NCBI GenBank assembly: GCA_030645235.1
Contig: JAUSMV010000030.1
Coordinates: 1,670,988-1,734,987 of the forward strand
Origin: Parvibaculum sp.
GTDB taxonomy: Bacteria > Pseudomonadota > Alphaproteobacteria > Parvibaculales > Parvibaculaceae
Direction of reading: 5' to 3'
DNA: 64,000 nucleotides
The notes under the pieces were generated by a model, which was not told the DNA's origin, did not search any database, and saw only the letters and a program-made list of their open reading frames with translations. The position numbers and the translations under genes were made by a program. Below are positions 25,385 through 35,069 of the stretch, one piece after another. Each line of letters opens with the position of its first letter. The first letter of the stretch is position 1.

Positions 25385-26767
25385 TCAGATGACGCTGATC
25401 TCTTTGGCGATGAGGTCAATGCAGTGGCGGGCGAGGCCGAAAAGTTCGTCCATTTCAGCTTCCGTGATGACCAAAGGCGGGCTTAAAACCATCGTGTCGC
25501 CGATGGCGCGCATGATCAGTCCATTGGCAAAACAGTGTTTACGGCAGCGATAGCCGACACCGAGATCTTCGGCGAAGCGCTCACGGGTCTTTTTGTTTTT
25601 GACGAGTTCAATCGCGCCGATCATGCCCATCCCGCGTGTCTCGCCGACAAGGGGGTGGTCGGCGAGTTCAGCGAGCTTCTTCTGGAAATAAGCGCCGGAC
25701 GCGCCGCCTGCTTTTTCGACGAGCTGTTCTTTTTGTATCAGCTCAAGATTGGCGAGCGCCACGGCGGCAGCGACGGGATGACCGGAATAGGTGAAGCCGT
25801 GCGACCATTCTTCGTCTGAATTGAACAGAACATCGCCGATTTTGGGGCCGAGACCGACCGCGGCAATCGGCTGATAGCCCGATGACAGACCCTTGGCCAT
25901 GTTGATCATGTCAGGTGCGATGCCGAGCGTGTCGGAGCCGAACCATTGGCCGGTGCGCCCGAAGCCGCAGATCACTTCATCGACATGCAAGAGCACATCG
26001 TATTTCTCGCAGATGCGATTGATCTCGCCCCAATAGGTTGAGGGCGGGATGATGAGACCGCCGGCACCCTGAATGGGTTCGGCGACGAAGGCGGCGACAT
26101 TTTCAGGCCCCAGTTCCAGAATTTTATCTTCGAGCGCGCGGGCTGTTTTGATACCGAAATCTTCGCGGCTCATATCGCCGCCTTTGCCGTACCAGTCGGG
26201 ACAGGCGATATGGACAAAGCCCGGCAGCGGCAGATCGGCCTGCGGGTGCATTGACGTGAGGCCCGACAGAGAGGCCGCCGCCAGCGTGACGCCGTGATAG
26301 GCCTTGTCGCGGGCGATGATGACTTTCTTTTTCGGCTGCTTCTTCAGGTTCCAATAATAGCGGATGATTTTCACCGCGCTGTCATTGCCTTCAGAGCCCG
26401 AATTGGCAAAGAAGAAACGCTCAATGCCTTTGGGTGTGACTTCGGCAAGCTTGGCGGACAGCTCGGCCACATAGGGATGCGTTGTCTGAAAGAAGGTGTT
26501 GTAGAAGGGGAGTTCCTTTAGCGCCTTGTAGCCTGCCTCGGCCAGCTCCTCGCGGCCATAGCCGACCTGCACGCACCAGAGACCGGCCATGCCATCGAGA
26601 AGGCGGTTGCCTTCGCTGTCGTAAATATAAACGCCCTTGGCCTTGGTGATGACGCGCGCGCCGGTGGCGGCGAGTTCTTTATGCGTCGTGAAGGGATGCA
26701 AGTGGTGCGCGGCATCCATCTCCTGCCAGCGTTTCGTTTGGTTTGATTTGGCGATTGGTGCAGACAT
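25385..26767 (-). CDS. class III aminotransferase, putrescine/omega-amino acid-pyruvate type (SpuC-like)
   Basis: 460 residues. PLP fold type I: N-terminal HHLHPFTTHKEL, ANSGSEGNDSAVKIIRYYW, YHGVTLAAASLSGL, and the PLP lysine in MAKGLSSGYQP, preceded by HVDEVICGFGRTGQWFG. This matches SpuC/omega-aminotransferases using pyruvate as acceptor for putrescine, GABA or related amines. Start ATG 26767 has GGAGAG upstream; a longer frame adds 72 unrelated residues. It lies at the far end of a cassette with the PuuD-like hydrolase and gamma-glutamyl ligase, supporting a role in polyamine catabolism. Confidence 0.9.
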   Translation of the reverse strand: MSAPIAKSNQTKRWQEMDAAHHLHPFTTHKELAATGARVITKAKGVYIYDSEGNRLLDGMAGLWCVQVGYGREELAEAGYKALKELPFYNTFFQTTHPYVAELSAKLAEVTPKGIERFFFANSGSEGNDSAVKIIRYYWNLKKQPKKKVIIARDKAYHGVTLAAASLSGLTSMHPQADLPLPGFVHIACPDWYGKGGDMSREDFGIKTARALEDKILELGPENVAAFVAEPIQGAGGLIIPPSTYWGEINRICEKYDVLLHVDEVICGFGRTGQWFGSDTLGIAPDMINMAKGLSSGYQPIAAVGLGPKIGDVLFNSDEEWSHGFTYSGHPVAAAVALANLELIQKEQLVEKAGGASGAYFQKKLAELADHPLVGETRGMGMIGAIELVKNKKTRERFAEDLGVGYRCRKHCFANGLIMRAIGDTMVLSPPLVITEAEMDELFGLARHCIDLIAKEISVI

Positions 26768-27019
26768 GAAAATCTCTCCGGTGATCCGTGAATTTGAAAA
26801 GGCGGACGGGGGCGGAGATTTTTCTACGGGTTGTAGCCGATGCGCGCGCAGAGGATCAGAAGCTCGTGCTTCTGAAGGCGCTTCATATGGGTAAGGCTGT
26901 GCAACATGAATTAAGCCTATAGAAAAGGTAGGTTCAAGGCCAGTCCCCAGAAGCGCAAACTTCAATAGAGAAGTAGCCAACATGTTATTGAAGCATGCAC
27001 AGCTTTCGCAAAATGGGCG

Positions 27020-28828
27020 CTAATGCGTTTTGCATTTGGCTTTTTCCATCCAGGTATTTTGCTTTTTAGCCAGTATTGGTCGACCGACGGCGAGGAATTT
27101 TTCACCGGCCAGTTTGTAGTGCTCACAGGCCTTACTCTTTTCCCCACTCTCTTGCTCAAACCTTGCCAGACTGGATTCACAAAACGCCACTTCTTCCTGT
27201 GCACCCAAATTATCGTAGATTTTTGAGCAGGCTGCGGCATGTTCCTGTCCAAGTGCGGGTATCCCCTCCAGCGCATATTTGCCGGTTGCTGTGCGATGTG
27301 AGGCGGCGATCAGGCGCGGAGATTTACTGGATTTTGCAAGGGACAATACTTGCGCGGCGAGAGCCGGATCATTTATGCGGGCTTGCCAGAGCAACTGTGT
27401 TGCTTCGAGCTCCTGTTCAGTGGCATTGGTTTTTTTGAACAAGGCGACGGCTTCCGTAAGGCTGAACTCCATTGCTTCGTCAAAACGTTGTTCAAACACC
27501 TGACGACGTGCGCGCCGCAAATGGGCGTGCGCCACTTTCATTTCATCATCGGTCTTAATCGCAGCTGAGAGAAACCTAAGCAAACTTTGAGTGGCCTCAT
27601 GTGGTCGTTTTTGACGGAGATAGATGAGGCTTAAGTTTTCCTCAGCTTCAGCAACTGCGGAATAGTTTTGTTTGGCGAGTGCCCCGTCTCTCCGCCTTAG
27701 GGCTTCACCAAGCGGTCCGTCAGCGGCGTCAAATTCCAGATTTCGGGTTAGCATGTCGGAGGTTTCTGGTGCGATGGCAAGATAGCCTGACTGTGTATAG
27801 TTGTCTTTGGCCTTCATATAGTTTGAGCGTGCTTCCTGAAACTTCCTGTCACGTTCGTACCATGCACCGAGCGCCAGAAATGCATCCCCCATCGCTCGCT
27901 CATTGCCAAGTCTTGTCGCGTAGCCCAGCGATTTATTTATCAGCTCCAATTCCTGTGGCGTGTCCTTCGGAGTATCCGCACCGTCGATACGGTAGCGCTC
28001 CTGACGTGATCGAATTGTGTCATAGCCCTGCAACTGCATAATTGTCTGGTTGAATTCGGCTTCTATCGCAACAGGGTCCTGATGTGCTTGGATCAATCGG
28101 GCATTGGGGGATGTTGAGATTGGTTGGCGCGTGGACTTGAGGAGCTCTGTCAGGGATGTGCTGAGACGCGTCAGCGTGGTTGCATTTGTTTTCTTGTAAG
28201 CCTCATTAGTCTTGAGGGCTTGTTCGCAGTTGCTGAAAGCGCGTTTGAAAAGATCGGGAGAACGGCTTTGATTTGTACTCAATGCCGCACCAGTAAGCGC
28301 AAAGCAAAGATCGGCTTGTGTTGCAGCGCGCGACTTTGCATCGTGCGCACGAGTAAAAATTTCATAGCGATAACTGATGAGTATTGTCCTGGAGGATTTA
28401 TCCTTCTCCAACTCCCTGACGGCCTCATGCAACCTGTCGAGTGGTTCGGCGGCAACTAATTTATCCGCTTCCGACAAAAGGCGGGCGGCCTCGGCCTTTG
28501 TGGCATTCGCTACATTCTTTTTCTCGTTTAATGCATAGGTGAAGATAACGGCTGTACCACGGCTTTCGATAAATTTGCCGAGGGTGCGGAATTTTCCAAT
28601 GCTATCGCGGAAATCTTGATAAGCATCATGCGTGGTTGTTTTGTCAGATGAAGTGGTAGGTGCTGCTTTGATCTCAAAAATAAGTGCTCCAGCCTGCGCG
28701 TCGAACCATCGATCTCGTTCTGAAGCGTGAGCGGTCCCAAGGGTGAGCCATAAGCCAAACAGAAATGATCCGACCACGAGATACCGCCGATTTAATCCAT
28801 TCGGCATTCGCTGAGACATATTGACCAT
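27020..28828 (-). CDS. secreted helical-repeat (TPR-like) protein, unknown function
   Basis: 602 residues. An N-terminal signal peptide is clear (RRYLVVGSFLFGLWLTLGTAHASE), so it is exported. The rest is alpha-helical repeats (for example YATRLGNERAMGDAFLALGAWYERDRKFQEARSNY and FLSAAIKTDDEMKVAHAHLRRARRQ) in TPR-like spacing, without an enzymatic motif that I can name. It contains several Cys only near the C-terminus. The segment is visibly less GC-rich than its neighbours and interrupts the polyamine cassette. ATG 28828 has AAGG upstream; ATGs at 28819 and 28807 are alternatives. Confidence 0.78.
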   Translation of the reverse strand: MVNMSQRMPNGLNRRYLVVGSFLFGLWLTLGTAHASERDRWFDAQAGALIFEIKAAPTTSSDKTTTHDAYQDFRDSIGKFRTLGKFIESRGTAVIFTYALNEKKNVANATKAEAARLLSEADKLVAAEPLDRLHEAVRELEKDKSSRTILISYRYEIFTRAHDAKSRAATQADLCFALTGAALSTNQSRSPDLFKRAFSNCEQALKTNEAYKKTNATTLTRLSTSLTELLKSTRQPISTSPNARLIQAHQDPVAIEAEFNQTIMQLQGYDTIRSRQERYRIDGADTPKDTPQELELINKSLGYATRLGNERAMGDAFLALGAWYERDRKFQEARSNYMKAKDNYTQSGYLAIAPETSDMLTRNLEFDAADGPLGEALRRRDGALAKQNYSAVAEAEENLSLIYLRQKRPHEATQSLLRFLSAAIKTDDEMKVAHAHLRRARRQVFEQRFDEAMEFSLTEAVALFKKTNATEQELEATQLLWQARINDPALAAQVLSLAKSSKSPRLIAASHRTATGKYALEGIPALGQEHAAACSKIYDNLGAQEEVAFCESSLARFEQESGEKSKACEHYKLAGEKFLAVGRPILAKKQNTWMEKAKCKTH

Positions 28829-28899
28829 TATGTGCGGCCCTTGATCCGATAGCTGATGATTGTTTTACGGATAATGATAGGGACTGGTCGAATGCGATG

Positions 28900-29142
28900 C
28901 TAGCCCCTGCAGGCGTGTCGGACGTTGCTGAAAAGCCAAAATCCGCCCATCAATCCTGCCGCGCCGCCCATGGCCAAGACCGATAGGCCGGGTCCATAAC
29001 CCATCTTCACGCCGACTGTGTACGGGCCCCATAAAGAGAGCGGGAGCAATGGTATGACAATGATCATAACCGGAAGTATCAGAGTTACAGAACTCAACAC
29101 TATCAGGAAGATCGCAATCCTGTGCTTGGTGCGATTGGACAA
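28900..29142 (-). CDS. small two-helix membrane protein, hypothetical
   Basis: 80 residues with two strong hydrophobic spans: IAIFLIVLSSVTLILPVMIIVIPLLPLSLWG (about 9-39) and LSVLAMGGAAGLMGGFWLFS (about 53-72). Starts at TTG 29142 with a poor ribosome site, ends 71 nt before the TPR-like gene start, and begins 38 nt beyond the synthetase stop. The hydrophobic pattern supports coding, but short length and start codon keep this provisional. Confidence 0.5.
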   Translation of the reverse strand: MSNRTKHRIAIFLIVLSSVTLILPVMIIVIPLLPLSLWGPYTVGVKMGYGPGLSVLAMGGAAGLMGGFWLFSNVRHACRG

Positions 29143-29180
29143 TTTTCGCTGCCCTCAATGTCAGGTGGTGAAATCTGCAG

Positions 29181-30551
29181 TCAGACGTTCAAGAGCAAAT
29201 GCTCGCGCTCCCATGCCGAGATCACCTGCTGGTAGGCTTCGTGTTCGGTGTGTTTGACGTCGAGATAGACCGTCACGAAATCATGGCCCAGCACTTCTTT
29301 CAAATCTGAGGATGTGCGCAGATTGTCGAGGGCATCGAGGAGATGGCGCGGCAGCGCGTAACGTTTGCTCTCATACGCATTGCCCTTCATTTCCTTGGTC
29401 GGCACCAGCCCGTTTTCCATGCCGATATAACCGCAGGCAAGCGAGGCGGCGATGGCGAGATAGGGGTTGCTGTCTGCACCCGGCACGCGGTTTTCAATGC
29501 GGCGCGCGGAGCGCTTGGCTTCGGGGACGCGCAAGCCCACGGTGCGGTTTTCGTGGCCCCAATGGGTGTTGATGGGGGCCGCCAAGTCGCGGACGATGCG
29601 GCGGTAGGAGTTCACGTTGGGCGCGATCAGGGCCATGGCGGCGGGCAGATGTTTTTGAAGTCCTGCGATGTAGGACAGGAAAAGTTTTGTGTCGCGGCCT
29701 TGCTTGGTTGAAAAGAGATTTTCGCCTGTGTCCACGTCCACCAATGATTGATGGATGTGCATGGCGCTGCCGGGTTCGCCTTCGTAAGGTTTCGCCATGA
29801 AGGTTGCATAGATGCCGTGCTTCATCGCGGCCTGACGCATGGTGCGTTTGAACAAGAAAGCCTGGTCTGCAATTTCGAGCGCGTCGCCGTGATCGAAATT
29901 GATCTCGACCTGCGCGGCACCTGCTTCATGGATCAGCGTGTCGATGTCCAGATCCTGCGCTTCGCAGAAATCATACATGTCCTCAAAGATCGGATCGAAT
30001 TCGTTGACGGCGTCGATGCCGTAAGATTGGCGCGCGTTTTCCTGACGACCATTGGTGCCGATCGGCGGCTCCAGCGGATAATCAGGGTCGATGTTTTTAG
30101 CGGCGAGATAGAATTCAACTTCCGGTGCGACAACGGGCTGCCAGCCGCGCGCTTCGTAGAGGGCGAGCACTTTGCGCAGCACGTTACGCGGTGCGATCGA
30201 GACGGGTGTGCCGTCGCGGTTGTTGGCATCGCAAATGATCTGGGCAGTCGGCTCGCTATACCATGGCACGATGCGGACGGTGGTCGGATCAGGATCTAGC
30301 ACGATGTCGGGTTCGATATCGGACAGCGCCGTGCTGTCGATGAAATCGCCGGTGACGGTCTGGCCGAAGATCGATTCAGGCAAGCGCAATGTGCGTTCGC
30401 CGAGGCTTGAAATGAATTTGCGCGTGGGGAGGATTTTACCCCGCGCAATGCCGGCCATGTCTGTCACCATCACTTCGACTTCGGTGACGCGGCGGTCTTT
30501 CAGCCATTTGGTGAGATCGTCTTTGGTTTTAACCGTATCGTTGCCCGTCAT
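29181..30551 (-). CDS. glutamine synthetase-like gamma-glutamyl ligase (PuuA/GlnA3 type)
   Basis: 456 residues of the glutamine synthetase superfamily: VTDMAGIARGKILP near the N-terminus, APEVEFYL and AAQVEINFDHGDALEIADQ (metal-binding Glu pattern), AKPYEGEPGSAMHIHQSL, PNVNSYRR and NRTVGLRVP (nucleotide/substrate loop), and SNPYLAIAASLACGYIGM. The type with a truncated N-domain that gamma-glutamylates putrescine or other amines fits the position between a PuuD-like hydrolase and a putrescine-type aminotransferase. True ammonia-assimilating GlnA has different neighbours. Substrate is inferred, not shown. Confidence 0.88.
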   Translation of the reverse strand: MTGNDTVKTKDDLTKWLKDRRVTEVEVMVTDMAGIARGKILPTRKFISSLGERTLRLPESIFGQTVTGDFIDSTALSDIEPDIVLDPDPTTVRIVPWYSEPTAQIICDANNRDGTPVSIAPRNVLRKVLALYEARGWQPVVAPEVEFYLAAKNIDPDYPLEPPIGTNGRQENARQSYGIDAVNEFDPIFEDMYDFCEAQDLDIDTLIHEAGAAQVEINFDHGDALEIADQAFLFKRTMRQAAMKHGIYATFMAKPYEGEPGSAMHIHQSLVDVDTGENLFSTKQGRDTKLFLSYIAGLQKHLPAAMALIAPNVNSYRRIVRDLAAPINTHWGHENRTVGLRVPEAKRSARRIENRVPGADSNPYLAIAASLACGYIGMENGLVPTKEMKGNAYESKRYALPRHLLDALDNLRTSSDLKEVLGHDFVTVYLDVKHTEHEAYQQVISAWEREHLLLNV

Positions 30552-30604
30552 GGGGCACCATCGCTTTTCTGTTGCGCGTCAACTGCGCGGGGAAAGGGGC
30601 GCGA

Positions 30605-31447
30605 CTAGAGTGCAGGAACCAAGGCTGCCTCGCGCACGGCATCACCAAAGGCTTTGAATAATTTTTGCGAGACGGGATTGTCCCAGTATTTCCACTCAGG
30701 ATGCCATTGCACACCGAGGGTGAAATTTTTGGCATCGCGGATAGAGGCGGCTTCGACCGTGCCGTCCAATGCGCGGGCTTCAATGAGAAAGCGGTCGGCA
30801 GGGCGCGCGATGCCCTGACCGTGAAGCGAGTTCACTTTGACCGATGAGGTGCCGAGAAGTTTTTGCAAGCTGCCGCCTTGCGTCAGCGTGATGTCATGGG
30901 CGGGCGCGTATTGCGTGTCGAGGGGTGCGTCTTTGTCTTCGCGGTGGTCAAAGCGCGGGGCGTAGCCGGGGTCTGAGGGCACTTCATGGATGTGCTGGTG
31001 GAGTGAACCGCCAAAAGCGACGTTCAATTCCTGAAAGCCACGGCAGACGCAGAACAAGGGGACGGCGCGGTCAACACAGGCGCGGATCAAATCGAGCGTC
31101 AGCGTGTCGCGTTGTTCATCAAGCATCACGCCTTCACGCGGGGGCAGTCCTTCATAATGTTTAGGGTGCACATTTGAATGGGAACCCGTGAGGAAGATGC
31201 CATCGCAAAGGGCAAAAATATCGTCAAGTTCGGCTTCGATGTCGAAGCGACCGGCCTCGGCGGCAAAGCGCGGTACGGGCAGGAGGATGGGGCGTGTGTC
31301 AGCCCCGCGATCCACCGCGGCGAGATATTTCTCGCCGACGGCGTGAAAGGGATGCGGGCCCAGCATTTTGACATCGCAAGGAATGCCAACGACCGGGCGT
31401 CCTGGCGGGCGCTTTTTCGAGCGGGAGGTTTTGGACATGGTGCTCAT
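30605..31447 (-). CDS. gamma-glutamyl-GABA hydrolase-like class I amidotransferase (PuuD-like)
   Basis: 280 residues. C26/GATase1 fold: nucleophile Cys135 in FCVCRGFQELN, His-Glu dyad in GVQWHPEWKYW near residue 250. GSHSNVHPKHY and LDEQRDTLTLDLIR are typical of PuuD. Predicted role: release of GABA from gamma-glutamyl-GABA in the gamma-glutamylated putrescine pathway; the oxidoreductase PuuB and dehydrogenase PuuC are not in the window. ATG 31447 was chosen among in-frame starts. Confidence 0.87.
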   Translation of the reverse strand: MSTMSKTSRSKKRPPGRPVVGIPCDVKMLGPHPFHAVGEKYLAAVDRGADTRPILLPVPRFAAEAGRFDIEAELDDIFALCDGIFLTGSHSNVHPKHYEGLPPREGVMLDEQRDTLTLDLIRACVDRAVPLFCVCRGFQELNVAFGGSLHQHIHEVPSDPGYAPRFDHREDKDAPLDTQYAPAHDITLTQGGSLQKLLGTSSVKVNSLHGQGIARPADRFLIEARALDGTVEAASIRDAKNFTLGVQWHPEWKYWDNPVSQKLFKAFGDAVREAALVPAL

Positions 31448-31527
31448 GCTATTGAGAGGTAACACGGCCCCCCCCGGTTTGGTCAAGCGGGGGAGGGGGA
31501 AAACCGCCTCAAATCATGGTGTGAGCA

Positions 31528-32223
31528 TCAGGGGGTACGCATGCCGGGGCGTTGTTCCATGCGGATAACGAAAAGTCCGTTATTGGCCCGGATGCCGTTT
31601 TGAATGCTACGTAAAGCGACGGTCGTTTGCAGGCCTTGGGCATCGGTGACGACCCATTGGCGCAATTGCAAGCTCGGCTCATCAAAAACCAGCGTGATGT
31701 CGCCGGGGGCATTGCCGCTTTTATCGGCAAGTTTGATGCGCAAAGCGCCCGGCTGGCGCTCGACACTCAGAATCTTCACTTCCTTGGCAAGATCGACGTG
31801 TTCTTCAAGGAGAAGGCCCAGAGGCGTGGCGCCGAGGGGATAACGCTGGGTGGCAGAATAGCCGTCTTTGACGGCGACCCATGTGCCGTCGGCGACAACG
31901 AGCATTTTCTCGGGCGGCGTATATTCAAAGCGCAGGCGACCGGGGCGGCGCAGGTAGAACTTACCCTCGGCGAGCGAACCGTCCGGACCCACTTGCAGGA
32001 AGTTGCCTTCCATGTCGGTGAGCGAGGACATGTAAGCACTCACGCGGTCAATGTCGGTGCGGTCGCTTGCGTTTAGATTTTGTGTCTCGTCAGCATGGGC
32101 CGACGTGCTGCCGGCGCTCGCAATGGCCAAGGCGAGAATTGCAATTCCGATGGCCGCGACGGCGGCGAGTGCCATCTGGCGCAGGCGGTATTTGTGATCA
32201 AGGTCTCTCATGGCGATAAACAT
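31528..32223 (-). CDS. lolA: outer-membrane lipoprotein carrier LolA
   Basis: 231 residues. A signal peptide (MALAAVAAIGIAILALAIASAGSTSAHADE, with hydrophobic core and AHA cut) directs it to the periplasm. Mature protein: LQVGPDGSLAEGKFYLRRPGRLRFEYTPPEKMLVVADG and VVTDAQGLQTTVALRSIQNG match LolA. It shuttles lipoproteins from LolCDE to LolB. ATG 32223 has AAGG six nt upstream; M at 32211 is the alternative. It follows ftsK by about 130 nt, the standard alphaproteobacterial neighbourhood (ftsK-lolA-xth). Confidence 0.9.
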   Translation of the reverse strand: MFIAMRDLDHKYRLRQMALAAVAAIGIAILALAIASAGSTSAHADETQNLNASDRTDIDRVSAYMSSLTDMEGNFLQVGPDGSLAEGKFYLRRPGRLRFEYTPPEKMLVVADGTWVAVKDGYSATQRYPLGATPLGLLLEEHVDLAKEVKILSVERQPGALRIKLADKSGNAPGDITLVFDEPSLQLRQWVVTDAQGLQTTVALRSIQNGIRANNGLFVIRMEQRPGMRTP

Positions 32224-32354
32224 GGGCAGCCTTTGTGGCAAAATCGTGAGACAGGCAGGGCGGTTCAGCGGTGAGTTCGTGGCAGGTTGCCTTTGATCTT
32301 TTTATTCCCCTATTACGCCCAACATGTCGCCGATTATTTTTTGGCACCGGCATT

Positions 32355-35069
32355 TTAGTGGTCGCCGACGAGAATCTCACGCTTGCCCTGATGGTTGGGC
32401 GCACTGATGACGCCCTGCTCTTCCATCATTTCAATGAGACGGGCAGCGCGGTTATAGCCGATTTGCAGGCGGCGCTGGATGTAGCTTGTGGAGGCGCGTT
32501 TGTCGCGGGCGACGATGGCGACCGCTTTGTCGTAAAGCTCATCGCCTGAGCCGCCTTCGCTGTCCAGCCCGAACATTTCCCCGTTTTCTTCAGGTTCGGC
32601 TGTGATCGCTTCGAGATATTCCGGCACGCCCTGACGTTTCAGGAAAGTTACGACCTTCTCGACTTCCTCGTCGGAGACGAAAGGACCATGGACGCGACGG
32701 ATGCGGCCGCCACCGGCCATGTAGAGCATGTCGCCTTGCCCCAGCAATTGTTCGGCACCCTGCTCGCCCAAAATGGTGCGGCTGTCGATCTTGGAGGTGA
32801 CCTGAAAGGAAATGCGGGTCGGGAAGTTTGCCTTGATCGTGCCGGTGATGACGTCAACGGACGGGCGCTGCGTCGCTGTGATGATATGGATACCGGCGGC
32901 GCGCGCCATCTGGGCGAGGCGCTGGACGGCGGCTTCGATTTCTTTGCCTGCAACCATCATCAGGTCGGCCATTTCATCGACGATGACGACGATGAAGGGC
33001 ATGGGCGAGAGGTCCATTTCTTCTTCTTCGTAGATCGCCTTACCCGTTTCGCGGTCGAACCCCGTCTGCACTGTGCGGATCAGCACTTCGCCTTTGGCGT
33101 CGGCATCGATCACACGGGTGTTGTAACCATCAATGTTCCGTACACCGACTTTTGACATTTTGCGATAGCGGTCTTCCATCTCCTTCACCACCCATTTCAA
33201 AGCCACAACGGCTTTTTTGGGTTCGGTGACGACGGGGGCGAGCAGATGCGGGATGCCGTCATAGACGGAGAGTTCCAGCATCTTGGGATCGATCATAATG
33301 AGTTTGCACTGGTCAGGTGACAGGCGGTAGAGGATCGACAGGATCATCGTGTTGATGCCGACCGATTTGCCTGAACCCGTGGTGCCCGCAATCAGCAGAT
33401 GGGGCATGCGGGAGAGATCAGAGACAACGGGTTCGCCGCCGATGTTTTTGCCGAGTGCGAGGGCGAGTTTTTGGGCGGAGCTTTCATAATCCGCTGTTTC
33501 GAGCAATTCGCGCAGATACACCATTTCGCGGCGCGCATTGGGGAGTTCAATGCCGATCACATTGCGGCCCGGCACGACGGCGACGCGGGCCGAGACCGCG
33601 CTCATGGAGCGCGCAATGTCATCAGCAAGCGCGATGACGCGGGATGATTTGATGCCGGGAGCAGGTTCGAGCTCGTAGAGCGTGACGACAGGGCCGGGAC
33701 GAACATTGATGATCTCGCCGCGAATACCGAAATCATCGAGCACGCTTTCAAGGAGCCGCGCATTTTGTTCGAAGCTTTCATCGGTGACTTTTTCGAGTGC
33801 CTGCTGTTTGGGTTTTGTGAGCAGGCTCAAGGGCGGCAGCTGATAATCGGATGCGGCTTCAAGGGCGAGGCGCGGTTGGGCTTCAAGCCTGGCGCGCTTG
33901 GATTCTTTGGACTTGGGGTTGACGCGTGAGACGCGGGGTGCGCGGCCTGACGGGCCAGCCGCATGCACATCGTCCTCGTCCTCTTCATCTTCGTAATTGT
34001 CGTCGCTGTCATTGTCGGGCAGATCGTCATCATCGGATGCAGGTTTGACGCGGCCCGTCTTGATGAGAGACGGGGGACGCCTGCCGAAATTATCATTGAG
34101 GCGCGCGGCTGCAATTTCTTCGGCGCTGAGACCGCCATATTCACCGCGACGCAAGAGGCGGTCGGTGAGATCGGTGATGCGGTCGGAGACAGCCCAATAG
34201 GCAACGCGCAGGCTGCTCGGTTCGACGTCAGGGCGGCGCGGCAATTTTGTTTTGCGTACCGGTACAACAGGTTCTTCTTCGATGTCAGCATCACGGCGGC
34301 GACGGCGCAGGGGATAGCTCAGTGTGTCGGCGGCGGGTTCCTCCTCATCATCAGTGCCGCGCCAGTTGCGCAGGCGCTCAATGGCGGCACGTATGTCAGT
34401 GATGCTGAGATCGGCAGCAAAGAGCGTGAGCCATGCAGCGACAGGCGCGGTGATGAGGGCCGTGAGCGCGAAGGCGGCCCCGCGTCCCGTGAAACCTGCA
34501 AAGGCGCTTTGACCAAAGCCCGCGAGAATGTCACCCAGCACGCCGCCGAACCCAACGCGCGGCGCGAGCGCCCAGAATTTCGCAATCGGGAATGTGGCGA
34601 GCAGCGTTGCGGCAAAGAGAGTTGCAAAGAGCCAGGCGGCGACGCGGCGCACGAGCCAGTTCGGCGGCTCATGCAGAAAGAGACGCGTGCCCCATGTGAC
34701 GGGCGGAATAATGAGGATCAGGCTTGAAAGACCGAGTGTCTGGAACAGGATGTCGGCAATGTAAGCGCCGGGAATGCCGCCCCAATTGCCGATCATTGTG
34801 CCGCTGGTTGAATTGTTCCAGCTCGGATCCGTGCTCGTCCAGCTCATCAGCGCGATGAGGCTGAAGAGGCCAAGGGCGATGAGGGAGACACCAAACAGTT
34901 CCTCGACGCGGCGGGCGACAAAGTCGCGTACGCTTGCGGGCAGCCAGTCGAGCGGATTGGGCAATCTCACCAATGACCTCCAGCGTGCCCGTGGCGGCAC
35001 TGCTTTGAGTGCTGCTTTGGACTTTGATTTCTTTTTCGCAGAGCCGCCGCGCGCGGCGCTGCCGATCAC
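32355..35069 (-). CDS. ftsK: DNA translocase FtsK
   Basis: 904 residues. N-terminal domain with about four membrane segments ([71 protein letters not shown]), an acidic linker ([22 protein letters not shown]), then the motor: Walker [13 protein letters not shown] near 560, [11 protein letters not shown], and the gamma winged-helix ([27 protein letters not shown]) that recognises KOPS. It pumps DNA during septation and resolves dimers at dif. GTG start overlaps the dapC stop (GTGA). Confidence 0.97.
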   Translation of the reverse strand: MIGSAARGGSAKKKSKSKAALKAVPPRARWRSLVRLPNPLDWLPASVRDFVARRVEELFGVSLIALGLFSLIALMSWTSTDPSWNNSTSGTMIGNWGGIPGAYIADILFQTLGLSSLILIIPPVTWGTRLFLHEPPNWLVRRVAAWLFATLFAATLLATFPIAKFWALAPRVGFGGVLGDILAGFGQSAFAGFTGRGAAFALTALITAPVAAWLTLFAADLSITDIRAAIERLRNWRGTDDEEEPAADTLSYPLRRRRRDADIEEEPVVPVRKTKLPRRPDVEPSSLRVAYWAVSDRITDLTDRLLRRGEYGGLSAEEIAAARLNDNFGRRPPSLIKTGRVKPASDDDDLPDNDSDDNYEDEEDEDDVHAAGPSGRAPRVSRVNPKSKESKRARLEAQPRLALEAASDYQLPPLSLLTKPKQQALEKVTDESFEQNARLLESVLDDFGIRGEIINVRPGPVVTLYELEPAPGIKSSRVIALADDIARSMSAVSARVAVVPGRNVIGIELPNARREMVYLRELLETADYESSAQKLALALGKNIGGEPVVSDLSRMPHLLIAGTTGSGKSVGINTMILSILYRLSPDQCKLIMIDPKMLELSVYDGIPHLLAPVVTEPKKAVVALKWVVKEMEDRYRKMSKVGVRNIDGYNTRVIDADAKGEVLIRTVQTGFDRETGKAIYEEEEMDLSPMPFIVVIVDEMADLMMVAGKEIEAAVQRLAQMARAAGIHIITATQRPSVDVITGTIKANFPTRISFQVTSKIDSRTILGEQGAEQLLGQGDMLYMAGGGRIRRVHGPFVSDEEVEKVVTFLKRQGVPEYLEAITAEPEENGEMFGLDSEGGSGDELYDKAVAIVARDKRASTSYIQRRLQIGYNRAARLIEMMEEQGVISAPNHQGKREILVGDH

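Noticed and set aside
33963-34727. A 254-codon plus-strand frame opposite the ftsK linker
   Set aside because: Antisense to ftsK; its apparent length comes from low stop frequency in the GC-rich repetitive linker region.
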